Origin: JBDHDH01 sp039591615 | Lineage (GTDB): Bacteria > Gemmatimonadota > Gemmatimonadetes > Gemmatimonadales > GWC2-71-9 | Assembly (NCBI GenBank): GCA_039591615.1 | Contig: JBDHDH010000017.1 | Coordinates: 1-45,185 of the forward strand | Direction of reading: 5' to 3' | Length of the DNA: 45,185 nucleotides | Shown here: piece after piece, positions 16,584 through 24,903 of the stretch | Layout of the letters: each line of letters begins with the position of its first letter | How positions within the stretch are numbered: position 1 is the stretch's first letter | Program-made: the position numbers and the translations under genes | Notes under the pieces: generated by a model | Database searches by the model: none | What the model was told of the DNA's origin: nothing | The model's input: only the letters and a program-made list of their open reading frames with translations

Positions 16584-18915
16584 CGAAGTGCTCCTTCAAC
16601 GTTGTGAGGATTCGCCGGACCACCTTGTCCACCTCTTTGTCCCGCAGCGTCCGATCCGGCGCACGGAAGACCAGGCGCCAGGCAACACTCCTGCCCGCGA
16701 GCATCTCACTCCGATACTCGTCGAAGATCACGACATCCGCCAAGAGGCCCCCACCACCCTCGCGAATCGAAGCCTCCACGTCCCCGGCCGCCACACCGGG
16801 CGGCACGATGAGCGCCAGATCCCGCTCCACGGGAGGGGTGGTTGGCAGGGGGCGATACCCGGCCGCTTCTGTCACGCGGACATCGAGGTCGATCTCGAAG
16901 CCCAGCAACGGAGCGGCCCACGCCGGCCGGTCCGCCTCCAGCAATCCCGCCCAACCCCGGCGCCGCCCGACCATGTCCAGCAACGCCCAACCGCCATCAG
17001 TCGCCTCCACTCGGCCTTTGGGCCCACCCAGCCGGACCGCCACCTCGAACAGCCCCTTGAGGTCCCACGAATCGTAGTCGGCGGCGTGTCCACCGTCGGA
17101 CCAATGTGGCGTCGCACGCGCGCCGGAGACCACCGCCCCAACCCGCAGGGTCTCGGCCGGGAGTTGTTTCCCCTCGTCTCGGAATACGGCCCCGATCTCG
17201 AACAGCCGGATGTCCCGCACGCGATTCGCCCAGTTGCCCTCAACGGACCGAACGAGGCCCGGCAGCAGGCGCTGGCGCAGGAAGGCCTCCTCGGCCGAGA
17301 GCGGGTTGAGGATCGCAGTCACGCCTTCTCCTCCTTCTGGGACCAGGGGGAGGCAGCGGGCCTCGTAGAGCCCCATCGCCGTGAGGGCCTGGCGAAGCCG
17401 CGCCTTGAGGCCTTCGCCGGGGTCATCCGGCACGGTGCTCGGTCGGAATGGGCGAAGCTCAACGGGGAAGGCATCGTATCCCTCGAGGCGTGCGACCTCC
17501 TCGATAAGATCGATCTCTCTCGTCACGTCGGGCCGCCAGCCCGGTACTTGCACCGCCAACCGTCCGTCCTTCGGTGCGACGGTGAAGCCAACTCCGCCCA
17601 GGAGCCGCTCGATCTTCGCCCGCGCCACCGGCACGCCAAGCACGTGCTCTACCCGATCGGGGCGGAGAAAGACCGTATGCACCCGAACCTGCTTGGGATA
17701 CACATCGACGGCCGGCTCGCGCTCCTCGCCGCCAGCGACGGCGCGAATCATCGTGACGGCGCGCCGGACTACCTCCGGCATGGCTTGGATGTCGCAGCCG
17801 CGCTCGAATCGGTACGAGGCTTCGGTGCTCGTCCGAAGGACCGTTCTCGTCTTGCGGATTCGCTTGGGGTCGAAATACGCGCACTCGAGCACGACGTCTG
17901 CGGTCGCCTCGGTAACCTCGGAATCCGCGCCACCCATGACGCCACCGATGGCCGTGGGACTTTCGGCGTCACAGATCATCGTCATGTCGGGTGTGAGGTC
18001 GTGGACCTGCCCATCGAGCGTCGTGAGTCGCTCGCCAGCTCGTGCCCGGCGCACGACGATCCTCTCACCACGAAGGCGTGCATAGTCGAAGGCGTGGAGC
18101 GGTTGATTGACTTCGTAGAGCAAGTAGTTGGTGACGTCGACGATGTTGTTGATGGGGCGCGCGCCGACGGCCAGGAGCCGAGCCTGGAGCCACAGCGGGG
18201 ACGGACGCACCTCGACCCCCCGGATTACCGCCGCGATATACCGAGGGCACCCCTCGACGTCTTCGATGACGACCTCGAGACCGTCAACGGTTCCTGGACC
18301 CGGGACGCGCCCGGGGGCTCTGGAATCCGCGGGCGCGCCCGGGATCGCCGGCAGCTTCACGGGTGTGTCCAAGGCCGCCCCAAGCTCCCGCGCGACGCCT
18401 CGGTGACATAGGAGGTCCGGCCGGTTTGGCGTCACGTCGACTTCGAGACGGGTGTCCGCCACTGGCAACACTTCCAGGAGGGGAGTCCCTGCTGGGGCGC
18501 TGGTCTCCAGATCCATGATCCCTTCGTGCTCCGGTCCCAACTCGAGCTCTCGGGCCGAGCAGAGCATTCCATGGGAGACGACACCACGGATCGTGCGCGC
18601 CTCGAGCTCGAGCCCGCCCGGGAGGACGTGGCCAACCGGGGCATAAGGGTAGCGTCGACCCGCGACCACATTCCGCGCTCCGCACACCACGTCTACGAGC
18701 CCGCGTCCGTCGTTCACGTGACAGAGCGTAAGCCGATCGGCCTTGGGGTGTTTCTCCACCCGCTCCACCACGGCAACCACAACGCCCTCGAGTCCTCGAT
18801 TGACGGCGTTGACCGCGTCCACCGGCACGGCGCGCCGAGACAGGACATCAGCTGCCTCCTCGGCGTCGATCTCCCGCCCGAGCAGCGCCCCGACCCAGTT
18901 GATGGAGACGTTCAT
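16561..18915 (-). CDS. pheT: Phenylalanyl-tRNA synthetase beta subunit
   Basis: A 784-residue subunit of the alpha2-beta2 PheRS (E. coli 795). It has the N-terminal helical start NVSINWVGALLG, an OB-fold tRNA-binding domain at about 40-150 (VERVEKHPKADRLTLCHV), the B3/B4 editing domain, the B5 domain (VDVYPKQVRVHTVFLRPDRVEHVLG) and a C-terminal FDX-ACB anticodon-binding domain (PPVERDLALIVP to the end). Its ATG overlaps the pheS stop as ATGA (18912-18915), which helps equal synthesis of the subunits. Confidence 0.98.
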   Translation of the reverse strand: MNVSINWVGALLGREIDAEEAADVLSRRAVPVDAVNAVNRGLEGVVVAVVERVEKHPKADRLTLCHVNDGRGLVDVVCGARNVVAGRRYPYAPVGHVLPGGLELEARTIRGVVSHGMLCSARELELGPEHEGIMDLETSAPAGTPLLEVLPVADTRLEVDVTPNRPDLLCHRGVARELGAALDTPVKLPAIPGAPADSRAPGRVPGPGTVDGLEVVIEDVEGCPRYIAAVIRGVEVRPSPLWLQARLLAVGARPINNIVDVTNYLLYEVNQPLHAFDYARLRGERIVVRRARAGERLTTLDGQVHDLTPDMTMICDAESPTAIGGVMGGADSEVTEATADVVLECAYFDPKRIRKTRTVLRTSTEASYRFERGCDIQAMPEVVRRAVTMIRAVAGGEEREPAVDVYPKQVRVHTVFLRPDRVEHVLGVPVARAKIERLLGGVGFTVAPKDGRLAVQVPGWRPDVTREIDLIEEVARLEGYDAFPVELRPFRPSTVPDDPGEGLKARLRQALTAMGLYEARCLPLVPEGGEGVTAILNPLSAEEAFLRQRLLPGLVRSVEGNWANRVRDIRLFEIGAVFRDEGKQLPAETLRVGAVVSGARATPHWSDGGHAADYDSWDLKGLFEVAVRLGGPKGRVEATDGGWALLDMVGRRRGWAGLLEADRPAWAAPLLGFEIDLDVRVTEAAGYRPLPTTPPVERDLALIVPPGVAAGDVEASIREGGGGLLADVVIFDEYRSEMLAGRSVAWRLVFRAPDRTLRDKEVDKVVRRILTTLKEHFGVERREA

Positions 18916-19946
18916 CGCGAGTCGCGGAACTGCGCCAGGAAGCGCATGTCGTTCTCGAAGAGCAGACGGATGTCGGGAATCCCGTATCGTAGCATGGCGA
19001 TACGGTGAGGCCCCATCCCGAAGGCGTAGCCAGTGAACCGTTCAGCGTCGATGCCGCAAGCCTCGAACACCGCGGGATGCACCATCCCGGCACCCATGAT
19101 CTCCAGAAAGCCAGTGTACTTGCAGGTCGTACACCCGCTCCCTCGACAGATCTGACATTGCACGTCCACCTCCGCTGAGGGCTCCGTGAACGGGAAGAAC
19201 GACGGGCGAAACCGTACGGCTGTGTCCGGCGTGAAGAAGTGCTTGACGAAGAAATCGATACCGGCTTTGAAATCGACGAAGGTGACGCCTTCGTCCACCA
19301 CGAGCCCTTCGATCTGTTCGAACACCGGAGCGTGCGACGGATCGAACGCATCCCGCCGGTAGGCCTGCCCCGGTACGACGATGCGAATCGGGGGCTCGAA
19401 CTGCTCCATCGTCCGCGCCTGCATCGGCGAGGTGTGCGTTCGCAGCAGCGTGCGAGGACCCAGGTAGAACGTATCCTGCATGTCCGCCGCCGGATGATCG
19501 AGGGAGATATTGAGCTTGGTGAAGTTGTATTCTTCGGTCTCAGCTTCGGGCCCGGTCACACGCGTGAAGCCGAGAAGGCGGAAGATCTGGCAGATCTCGT
19601 CGACCACGGCGGTGACGGGATGGACGCCGCCGCGCCAGACGGGACGGCCTGGCATGGTCCCGTCGATATCGGCCAGCTCGGCTCCGGAATCGGCGAGCTC
19701 GCGGGCCCGGGCCGCGATGGCCGCTTCTAGCTGGCGCTTGATTTGGTTCGCACGGGCGCCGACTTCACGCCGGTCCTCTGGCGCGAGCTGGGGCAGTGAA
19801 CGCAGGAGCTGCGTGAGGCGGCCGGATTTCCGGCCCAAGAGCTCCGTGCGGAGCTCGATCAGCGTCGCGCGGTCGGCGGTGGCCACTTTGTGGACCACCT
19901 GCGCGAGCTCCTCGAGTTGCCGGTGGTGAACCGAGACGGTAGACAT
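18912..19946 (-). CDS. pheS: Phenylalanyl-tRNA synthetase alpha subunit
   Basis: A 344-residue catalytic class II synthetase subunit. It has an N-terminal coiled coil, motif 2 region LLRTHTSPMQARTME, and motif 3 GYAFGMGPHRIAMLRYGIPDIR near the C-terminus. The segment PSFFPFTEPSAEVDV is the Phe-specific block. A CQICRGSGCTTC cysteine cluster is also present, as in many bacterial PheS. I chose the ATG at 19946 (MSTVSVHH). The frame runs open further upstream, but only through rplT in another phase. It follows rplT by 17 bases. Confidence 0.98.
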   Translation of the reverse strand: MSTVSVHHRQLEELAQVVHKVATADRATLIELRTELLGRKSGRLTQLLRSLPQLAPEDRREVGARANQIKRQLEAAIAARARELADSGAELADIDGTMPGRPVWRGGVHPVTAVVDEICQIFRLLGFTRVTGPEAETEEYNFTKLNISLDHPAADMQDTFYLGPRTLLRTHTSPMQARTMEQFEPPIRIVVPGQAYRRDAFDPSHAPVFEQIEGLVVDEGVTFVDFKAGIDFFVKHFFTPDTAVRFRPSFFPFTEPSAEVDVQCQICRGSGCTTCKYTGFLEIMGAGMVHPAVFEACGIDAERFTGYAFGMGPHRIAMLRYGIPDIRLLFENDMRFLAQFRDSR

Positions 19947-19963
19947 CGGCGGTTGCCGACCCC

Positions 19964-20317
19964 TTACAGGCTCTTCTTCGCGACCTCCGCCAGCTCGCCG
20001 AACGCTACCGGGTCGCGCACCGCCAGGTCCGCCAAGACCTTGCGATTGATCTCGACGCCCGCTTTCCGGAGACCCGACATGAAGCGGTTGTATGAGAGGT
20101 CGTGCTGGCGCGCGGCGGCGTTGATGCGGACGATCCACAAGCGTCTGAAGTCGCGCTTGCGCTGGCGCCGGTCACGGTACGCATAGCGCCAACCCCGCTC
20201 CACCGTTTCCTTCGCTGACTTGTAGAGCTTGCTACGAGCGCCACGCGCGCCCTTGGCCGCCCGCATGATCTTCTTCTTTCGCTTCAGCCGCGCGACGTTG
20301 GATTTCACTCTCGGCAT
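19964..20317 (-). CDS. rplT: 50S ribosomal protein L20
   Basis: A 117-residue L20, a basic helical protein that binds 23S rRNA early in 50S assembly. It has the family start MPRVKSNVARLKRKKKIMRAAKG and the globular block RFMSGLRKAGVEINRKVLADLAV. In many bacteria L20 also binds the infC-rpmI-rplT leader to repress the operon, which is relevant to the leader structure seen upstream of infC here. It begins 9 bases after rpmI. Confidence 0.98.
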   Translation of the reverse strand: MPRVKSNVARLKRKKKIMRAAKGARGARSKLYKSAKETVERGWRYAYRDRRQRKRDFRRLWIVRINAAARQHDLSYNRFMSGLRKAGVEINRKVLADLAVRDPVAFGELAEVAKKSL

Positions 20318-20326
20318 CGTCGGCTC

Positions 20327-20521
20327 CTATCCGTGCAACAGGCGCTTGATGCGCTTGGCATCCTCGCCTTTGATCAAACTCGGCTGTCGCAGCCGACGCT
20401 TTCGCTTGGGGTGCTTCTTGCCCAGGATATGACTCTTGTTCGCCCGGAAGCGTCGGACCTTGCCTCTCCCCGTCAAGCGGAAGCGCTTTCCTGCGCCGCT
20501 GTTCGTCTTCTGTTTCGGCAT
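20327..20521 (-). CDS. rpmI: 50S ribosomal protein L35
   Basis: A 64-residue, very basic L35 with the standard pattern PKQKTNSGAGKRFRLTG and a KKHPKRKRRLRQP tail. It is the middle gene of the infC-rpmI-rplT unit, 55 bases after infC and 9 bases before rplT. Confidence 0.97.
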   Translation of the reverse strand: MPKQKTNSGAGKRFRLTGRGKVRRFRANKSHILGKKHPKRKRRLRQPSLIKGEDAKRIKRLLHG

Positions 20522-20576
20522 GACTCGTTCGCTCGTTCTTCGCTGGTACGCGTACCCAATCCCCGCCCTGGACGGC

Positions 20577-21104
20577 CTATTTCGGTGCGAGGACCATCGT
20601 CATGTTCCGGCCCTCCATCCTCGACTCGGCTTCGACCTTGGCCACGTCCTGGAGAATCTCGAACACGCGATCCAGCACCTCCTGACCGAACTCGGGGTGG
20701 GTAACCTGCCGGCCCCGGAACATCATTGTGAGCTTTACCTTGTTGCCTTCCTTGAGGAAGTTGCGCGCGTGCCGCGTCTTGAACTCGAAGTCGTGGTCGC
20801 TGATGTTGGGCCGGAACTTCACCTCTTTGACCTGAATATTGTGCTGCTTCTTCCGGGCCACACGCGCCGCCTTGGCCTGCTCGAACCGGTACTTGCCGTA
20901 GTCCATGATCTTGACCACCGGCGGACGCGCCATCGCGGCAACTTCGACGAGGTCCAGTCCCCTTTCCCTCGCGGTTCTCAGCGCATCTTCCACGGGGACG
21001 ATCCCGACTTGCTCCCCGTCCTCAGCGATCAGGCGGACCGGGCTGAGCCGGATCTGTTCGTTGACGCGAACACGCTGCTCCTGTTTGTCAGGCTGAACAG
21101 CCAG
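20577..21104 (-). CDS. infC: Translation initiation factor IF-3, probable CTG start
   Basis: A 175-residue IF-3 that prevents premature subunit joining and checks the start codon and initiator tRNA. The N-domain holds RVNEQIRLSPVRLIAEDGEQVG, the linker is lysine-rich, and the C-domain ends with EAESRMEGRNMTMVLAPK. The upstream GTG (21108-21110) overlaps the Shine-Dalgarno sequence AGGAGG (21110-21115) and so cannot be the main start. The CTG at 21102-21104 sits 5 bases after it, an ideal spacing. Non-AUG starts (AUU, AUC, CUG) are well known for infC and allow IF-3 to repress its own synthesis. The start choice is mine from spacing; the gene identity is certain. Confidence 0.95.
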   Translation of the reverse strand: MAVQPDKQEQRVRVNEQIRLSPVRLIAEDGEQVGIVPVEDALRTARERGLDLVEVAAMARPPVVKIMDYGKYRFEQAKAARVARKKQHNIQVKEVKFRPNISDHDFEFKTRHARNFLKEGNKVKLTMMFRGRQVTHPEFGQEVLDRVFEILQDVAKVEAESRMEGRNMTMVLAPK

Positions 21105-21109
21105 TGACA

Positions 21110-21115
21110 CCTCCT
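21110..21115 (-). promoter_or_regulatory. Strong Shine-Dalgarno sequence of infC
   Basis: AGGAGG on the minus strand, 5 bases before the CTG codon and overlapping the first base of the more upstream GTG. It decides in favour of CTG as the infC start. Confidence 0.7.
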
Positions 21116-21136
21116 AGTGCAAATGAACCTGCGGAC

Positions 21137-21161
21137 AAAAAAAGCGGACCCCACGCCCGCT
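21137..21161 (-). terminator. Intrinsic terminator (attenuator) in the infC leader
   Basis: On the minus strand AGCGGGC (21161-21155) pairs with GTCCGCT (21149-21143), giving a 7-bp stem with one G-U pair and a 5-base loop. It is followed directly by a run of T at 21142-21137. It lies 22 bases upstream of the infC Shine-Dalgarno sequence, inside the operon leader, so it would end transcription before the infC-rpmI-rplT-pheST genes unless bypassed. Confidence 0.7.
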
Positions 21162-21226
21162 GAATCCGAAATTGCCCGACCAGGCCAGCCGGTCGCGGCT
21201 CGGGACCCTCGACGCACACTCAGCGG
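21157..21226 (-). promoter_or_regulatory. Possible antiterminator pairing in the infC leader
   Basis: The transcript segment CCGCTGAGT (21226-21218) is complementary to ATTCAGCGG (21165-21157), 9 bp with one G-U pair. The second segment includes the 5' arm of the terminator hairpin, so the two structures exclude each other, as expected for an attenuator. The controlling signal could be L20, which regulates this operon in B. subtilis and E. coli, but this cannot be read from the sequence. Confidence 0.45.
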
Positions 21227-21266
21227 CGGCAAGAGGGTGAAGCGCGGAGGCGCTTGCTTCGCGAAT

Positions 21267-21272
21267 TGTCAA
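21267..21272 (-). promoter_or_regulatory. TTGACA -35-like hexamer upstream of the infC leader
   Basis: A perfect -35 hexamer on the minus strand lies in the 180-bp gap between the hydrolase stop and infC. No convincing -10 box is seen 16-18 bp further. If used, it would give a leader of about 150 nt containing the whole attenuator. Confidence 0.35.
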
Positions 21273-21291
21273 CCCTAAGCTACGGGGGCAC

Positions 21292-22170
21292 CTACAGAGT
21301 GTCAAGCGGAGCAAAGCCGTACGATTTTCCCTCCGGAACCACCCGACCGATCCCCCACTCCGGATCGTGCCCCAAGACCAGAACCCAGCCCTCCCCGTGG
21401 GCTAGCCCTAGGATCCAGCGCTTCGTTTCCAGGGTCACCTGGGGCTCGATGTCGTACGCCATGATCCACGGGAGGGGCAGGTGCGCACTCGTGGGAACGA
21501 GATCGCCCGGAAAGAGCGCCGTTTCGCCCCCATCGGACACGCGAATCGACTGGTGCCACGGCACGTGTCCCGGTGTCGGGATCAGCGTGATCCCGGGCAC
21601 AAGCTCCGTCTCCCCCCGTACGAGTTCCCACTTCCCGGCTTCTTGGACCGGGACGAAGTTCCGCGGGAGATAGCTGGCAGCAGTACGCTCGTTCGGGCGC
21701 GTCGCAAACGCGAGCTCTCGCTCCTGTACGACGTAGACGGCGCTGGGAAACGCCACCTGCGGCTGTGCGCCGGGCCGCTCCACGAACGTATTCCCACCTG
21801 CGTGATCGAAGTGCAGGTGGGTGTTGACCACGTAGCGAATGTCCGCGGGCCGGTGCCCGACCTCGGCCAACGCGTCTTCGAGCTGCGTCGATCCCTGGTG
21901 CCCCGCGTTTTCCACTCCGTAGATGTCGATGAACTTGGCCGACTCCTTGTTGCCGACACCCGTATCCGCGAGCACTAATCCATCGTCGTGCTCGATGAGC
22001 AGGCATCGGAGGGCAAGCGGAATCCGATTCCGATCATCGGCAGGAATGCGTCGTTCCCACAGCGGTTTCGGCACCACGCCGAACATCGCGCCTCCATCCA
22101 GTCGCTGTCGCCCTGCCTCGAGGGCGTGGCAGGTGAAACGCCCCACCCGAAACGTCGTTGCGAGACTCAT
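21292..22170 (-). CDS. MBL-fold metallo-hydrolase
   Basis: A 292-residue metallo-beta-lactamase-fold hydrolase with the full dinuclear metal site: HLHFDHAG (H-x-H-x-DH), the third-ligand His in PTPGHVPWH, the bridging Asp in LFPGDLVP and the last His in VLGHDPEW. The layout resembles AttM/AiiA-type lactonases and related esterases, but the substrate is unknown. No signal peptide is seen, so it is cytosolic. Its ATG overlaps the stop of the exonuclease gene (ATGA), making it the last gene of the rex-arcA-exonuclease unit. Confidence 0.9.
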   Translation of the reverse strand: MSLATTFRVGRFTCHALEAGRQRLDGGAMFGVVPKPLWERRIPADDRNRIPLALRCLLIEHDDGLVLADTGVGNKESAKFIDIYGVENAGHQGSTQLEDALAEVGHRPADIRYVVNTHLHFDHAGGNTFVERPGAQPQVAFPSAVYVVQERELAFATRPNERTAASYLPRNFVPVQEAGKWELVRGETELVPGITLIPTPGHVPWHQSIRVSDGGETALFPGDLVPTSAHLPLPWIMAYDIEPQVTLETKRWILGLAHGEGWVLVLGHDPEWGIGRVVPEGKSYGFAPLDTL

Positions 22171-23054
22171 AGCTCCTGCATGGACGTCGGCAGGGCCGAT
22201 CTCCGTTTGCGAGGGCGCGGCGGACCCCCGAGGCGGTGGAGATCGATCAGGAGAACGGCACCCCGTTCCTGGGCGATCTCGAGCAGTCGGCGGAGGATGT
22301 GGGCCGTCGCCACGGCGTCACCTCCGGCCCGATGCCGGGCCGTGATCTCGATCCCGAAATAGGCCGCCAGACTGTCGAGGCTCCGGGACCGAAGGCCGGG
22401 GAGCAGCCGTCTGGCAAGGCTCACGGAGCAGAGCCGGGGACCGTCGAGAATGAGTGCCTGCGACCGCTGGACCTCCGACGAGACGAAGCGCCAGTCGAAG
22501 CGTAGGTTGTGGGCCACAAACACGCGTCCGGCCAGGGCAGTCACCACCTGGCAGGCAATGCCGTCGAAGGTCGGCTTGTCGCACACCATGTCCCGGGTGA
22601 TCCGCGTCAACGACGACACTCGGTGCGGAATGGGTCGCTCGGGATTCACCAGTGCGTCCAGCTCCACGCGGATGCGCTCGCCGCAAACGGTCACGATCGC
22701 GATCTCGAGCACCCGATCTCCCTTGCCCGGCCGACTGCCCGTCGTCTCGACATCGACAACGGCGAAGGTGCAGTCGCAGAGCTTGGGCGACGAATAGGCT
22801 TCACTCACCAGCACCCACCGGCCGTCACTGAGCCGCTGCACCCGAGGATCCACCCCGAGGAGTGCCACGGCCAGGCGCTCCCCGACGCCACGTTGGAAAC
22901 GCGGCAAGCCCATGGCCTCCCGCACCACGGTCGTGCTGTCAGTTGGACCGGCCCGCAGCACCTCGAGCGCACGATCCACCAGTGTCCCACCTGGCAAGGC
23001 GCGGAGACCAGAGGCCCTCAGGACTCGTCTCTCCGAAGGGGTAGGGTCATGCAA
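22167..23054 (-). CDS. DnaQ-like 3'-5' exonuclease with N-terminal helical domain, TTG start
   Basis: A 295-residue DEDDh exonuclease. Motif I is VVDVETTG, motif II is AHNLRFDWRFV, and motif III is RHRAGGDAVATAHIL (H and D present). This is the fold of the polymerase III epsilon proofreading subunit and of stand-alone exonucleases. About 95 residues precede it and look like the winged-helix-type region seen in other stand-alone members (LVDRALEVLRAGPTDSTTVV...DGRWVL). I place the start at TTG 23054. Upstream the frame remains open to 23561, but that stretch is the shadow of arcA. The start overlaps the arcA end by 37 bases. Role in replication or repair is not determined. Confidence 0.85.
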   Translation of the reverse strand: MHDPTPSERRVLRASGLRALPGGTLVDRALEVLRAGPTDSTTVVREAMGLPRFQRGVGERLAVALLGVDPRVQRLSDGRWVLVSEAYSSPKLCDCTFAVVDVETTGSRPGKGDRVLEIAIVTVCGERIRVELDALVNPERPIPHRVSSLTRITRDMVCDKPTFDGIACQVVTALAGRVFVAHNLRFDWRFVSSEVQRSQALILDGPRLCSVSLARRLLPGLRSRSLDSLAAYFGIEITARHRAGGDAVATAHILRRLLEIAQERGAVLLIDLHRLGGPPRPRKRRSALPTSMQEL

Positions 23055-24250
23055 CGTGGCCCGCCACCACCTCGCACGAGCTCGCTCCCCTCGATGGTGA
23101 TGACGGCTCGCTGGTCGTCGCCGACGGACGTGTCGCCTGTCAAGAAGTCGACGGCGTCCACGATGGTGAAGCCGGCCTGCTCGAGCTCGCGCAGGGTGCC
23201 ATCGTTCCGCTTGTATCCGATGGCGAGCCCCGGCCTGAGTGCGAGCATGTTGCAGCCCGACGCCCACTGCTCGCGATCCTGGACCGCTCGGTGACTGCCG
23301 CCGCAGAAGACGGGGTGCATCGAAAAGGCCAGGGCCTGCAGGGCGCTGAAGAGGTCCGATCTCTCGTGCACCGTGCGGTCGCCCTTGCGTCGGTGGAGGA
23401 TGGGAAGGCGTTGGGGTCCCACGAAACACGGCGGGTAGACTATCCCCTGCTCCTTGTCGATCTGCGTGAAGATCATATCCAGGTGAATGGCAGATCGTAC
23501 TCGCGGGAGCACGACCACGAGGACATCGGTGACGGCGGTGCGCTCGAACACGAGCTCGCACAAGAGATCGAGCGCCGCCGTGCTGGAGCGGGCACTGAAC
23601 CCAACCAGGAGCAAATCCTGGCGAAGGGGATGCACGTCCCCTCCCTCCAAGTGGTACATGAGCCGCCGCTCGTCGGATCCGTCGTAGAGAATTCCCGCGT
23701 TTTCGAGCTGGGGATGGAAGCAGAAGAGCGTCTTCATCAAGAGCTCTTCGCTCCAGCGCGCCCCGTGCCGCATCGAACCGATCACCGCATGCTCGCCGAG
23801 AACCACCCCGAGATCGCGCGTGAAGAACAGGTTGGGCACTGGTGGAAGAGAGAATCCCACTTCGTTCAGCGCAGCCCCGATGGGTCCCGATTCCTCCTCA
23901 GACCCCTCGATGAGCAATGAGACGACCTCCTGTGCGGGAATCTCGGCCAAACGCTGGACGAGAGAGTCCGACGGCACCATGTCGCTGGTGCGGGCGATGA
24001 GAAAGTCCCGTACTTCTGGGCGGCCCAGCACCTCGCCGAGCAATGTCTCGATTTCCAGCGTGTGTGCGAAGCGCTCCAGCACCGCTTGGAGGCGGCGATG
24101 CTCTCGTTGGGCGAATTCGAGGTTGATGATATCGGAGTAGAGATAGTCCTTGCGGGTGCCAGGCGTGACGGCGATGAGCTCCCTGCCGGGCGCATGTACC
24201 AAGACGGCCCGCAAAGGGCCGATCTCAGACGTGACGTGGACCGGGGGCAT
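23018..24250 (-). CDS. arcA: Arginine deiminase
   Basis: A 410-residue enzyme hydrolysing arginine to citrulline and ammonia, the first step of the anaerobic ATP-yielding ADI pathway. All guanidino-group residues can be placed: D146 in FFTRD, E202 in LEGGD, H256 and D258 in AIHLDMIFTQ, and the nucleophile C400 in the C-terminal GGGGPRCMTLPL. The N-terminus VTSEIGPLRAVLVHAPGREL is family-typical. It starts 8 bases after rex, so it is likely controlled by the same Rex-regulated promoter. The other pathway genes (ornithine carbamoyltransferase, carbamate kinase, antiporter) are not in this window. Confidence 0.93.
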   Translation of the reverse strand: MPPVHVTSEIGPLRAVLVHAPGRELIAVTPGTRKDYLYSDIINLEFAQREHRRLQAVLERFAHTLEIETLLGEVLGRPEVRDFLIARTSDMVPSDSLVQRLAEIPAQEVVSLLIEGSEEESGPIGAALNEVGFSLPPVPNLFFTRDLGVVLGEHAVIGSMRHGARWSEELLMKTLFCFHPQLENAGILYDGSDERRLMYHLEGGDVHPLRQDLLLVGFSARSSTAALDLLCELVFERTAVTDVLVVVLPRVRSAIHLDMIFTQIDKEQGIVYPPCFVGPQRLPILHRRKGDRTVHERSDLFSALQALAFSMHPVFCGGSHRAVQDREQWASGCNMLALRPGLAIGYKRNDGTLRELEQAGFTIVDAVDFLTGDTSVGDDQRAVITIEGSELVRGGGGPRCMTLPLRRDES

Positions 24251-24258
24251 CGACCAAT

Positions 24259-24879
24259 CTATTGATTACGCAGGGCGAAACTCAATGCCTCCAGCTCCAA
24301 TGCCATGTTGACGTTTTTCACAATGACGGTGTCGGGAACGTCGAGTCGAACCGGCGCGAAGTTCAAGATGGCACGCACCCCCGAGCGCACCAGACGGTCC
24401 GCCATGGTCTGTGCACCCGCGGCAGGCGTCACGATGATCGCGATGTCCATCGGCTCCCTCGCCAAATCCTGCTCCAGGTCATTCGCGTGCCGAACCCGGA
24501 GGCCATCCGACATCTTGCCAGCCTTGGCGGTATCCGAATCGTACACTGCGGCAATGTGGAATCCCCGCTGGGTGAATCCCCGGTACTGGGCGAGGGCGCT
24601 CCCCATCTGCCCGGCCCCGATCACGGCCACCCGATACGTGCGCCGAAGCCCGAGGATATCCCGGAGGCGTAACACGAGTTCTCGCACCGAGTACCCCAGT
24701 CCGCGTTTCCCAAAGGAGCCGAAGAACGACAGGTCCTTGCGCACTTGGGCCGAAGTCGTTCCTCCTCGCGCCGCCAGGGTCTCCGAGCTCACCGTCTCGG
24801 TCCCTTGTTCCTCGAACTCCTCGAGGGAACGGAGGTAGAGCGAGAGTCTCCGGACGGCCGATTCGGCAATCTTTGGCAT
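24259..24879 (-). CDS. rex: Redox-sensing transcriptional repressor Rex
   Basis: A 206-residue Rex, which binds DNA when NADH/NAD is low and releases it when NADH rises. The N-terminal winged helix (about 1-78) has the recognition segment TSAQVRKDLSFFGSFGKRGLGY. The Rossmann domain starts with VIGAGQMGSAL (GxGxxG at 88-93), and the C-terminal swapped helix is present. A perfect Rex operator lies 6 bases before its ATG and overlaps its -10 region, so it is autoregulated. The ribosome site is weak and lies in the short leader. It leads a unit with arcA. Confidence 0.97.
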   Translation of the reverse strand: MPKIAESAVRRLSLYLRSLEEFEEQGTETVSSETLAARGGTTSAQVRKDLSFFGSFGKRGLGYSVRELVLRLRDILGLRRTYRVAVIGAGQMGSALAQYRGFTQRGFHIAAVYDSDTAKAGKMSDGLRVRHANDLEQDLAREPMDIAIIVTPAAGAQTMADRLVRSGVRAILNFAPVRLDVPDTVIVKNVNMALELEALSFALRNQ

Positions 24880-24885
24880 TCGATC

Positions 24886-24903
24886 TTGTGAAATTTTTCA
24901 CAA
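24886..24903. promoter_or_regulatory. Rex operator (TTGTGAAATTTTTCACAA)
   Basis: A perfect 18-bp inverted repeat TTGTGAA-4-TTCACAA, the known Rex consensus in Firmicutes and Actinobacteria, placed just upstream of rex. It overlaps the likely -10 box and start point, so bound Rex would block RNA polymerase. Confidence 0.93.

Noticed and set aside
16588..18411. 607-codon open frame on the plus strand
   Set aside because: It is the antisense shadow of pheT and has no recognisable domain.
22167..23561. Longer form of the DnaQ-like exonuclease (464 residues)
   Set aside because: The first 169 residues are Arg/His/Pro-rich and read through arcA in another frame. The protein-like sequence begins near the TTG at 23054.
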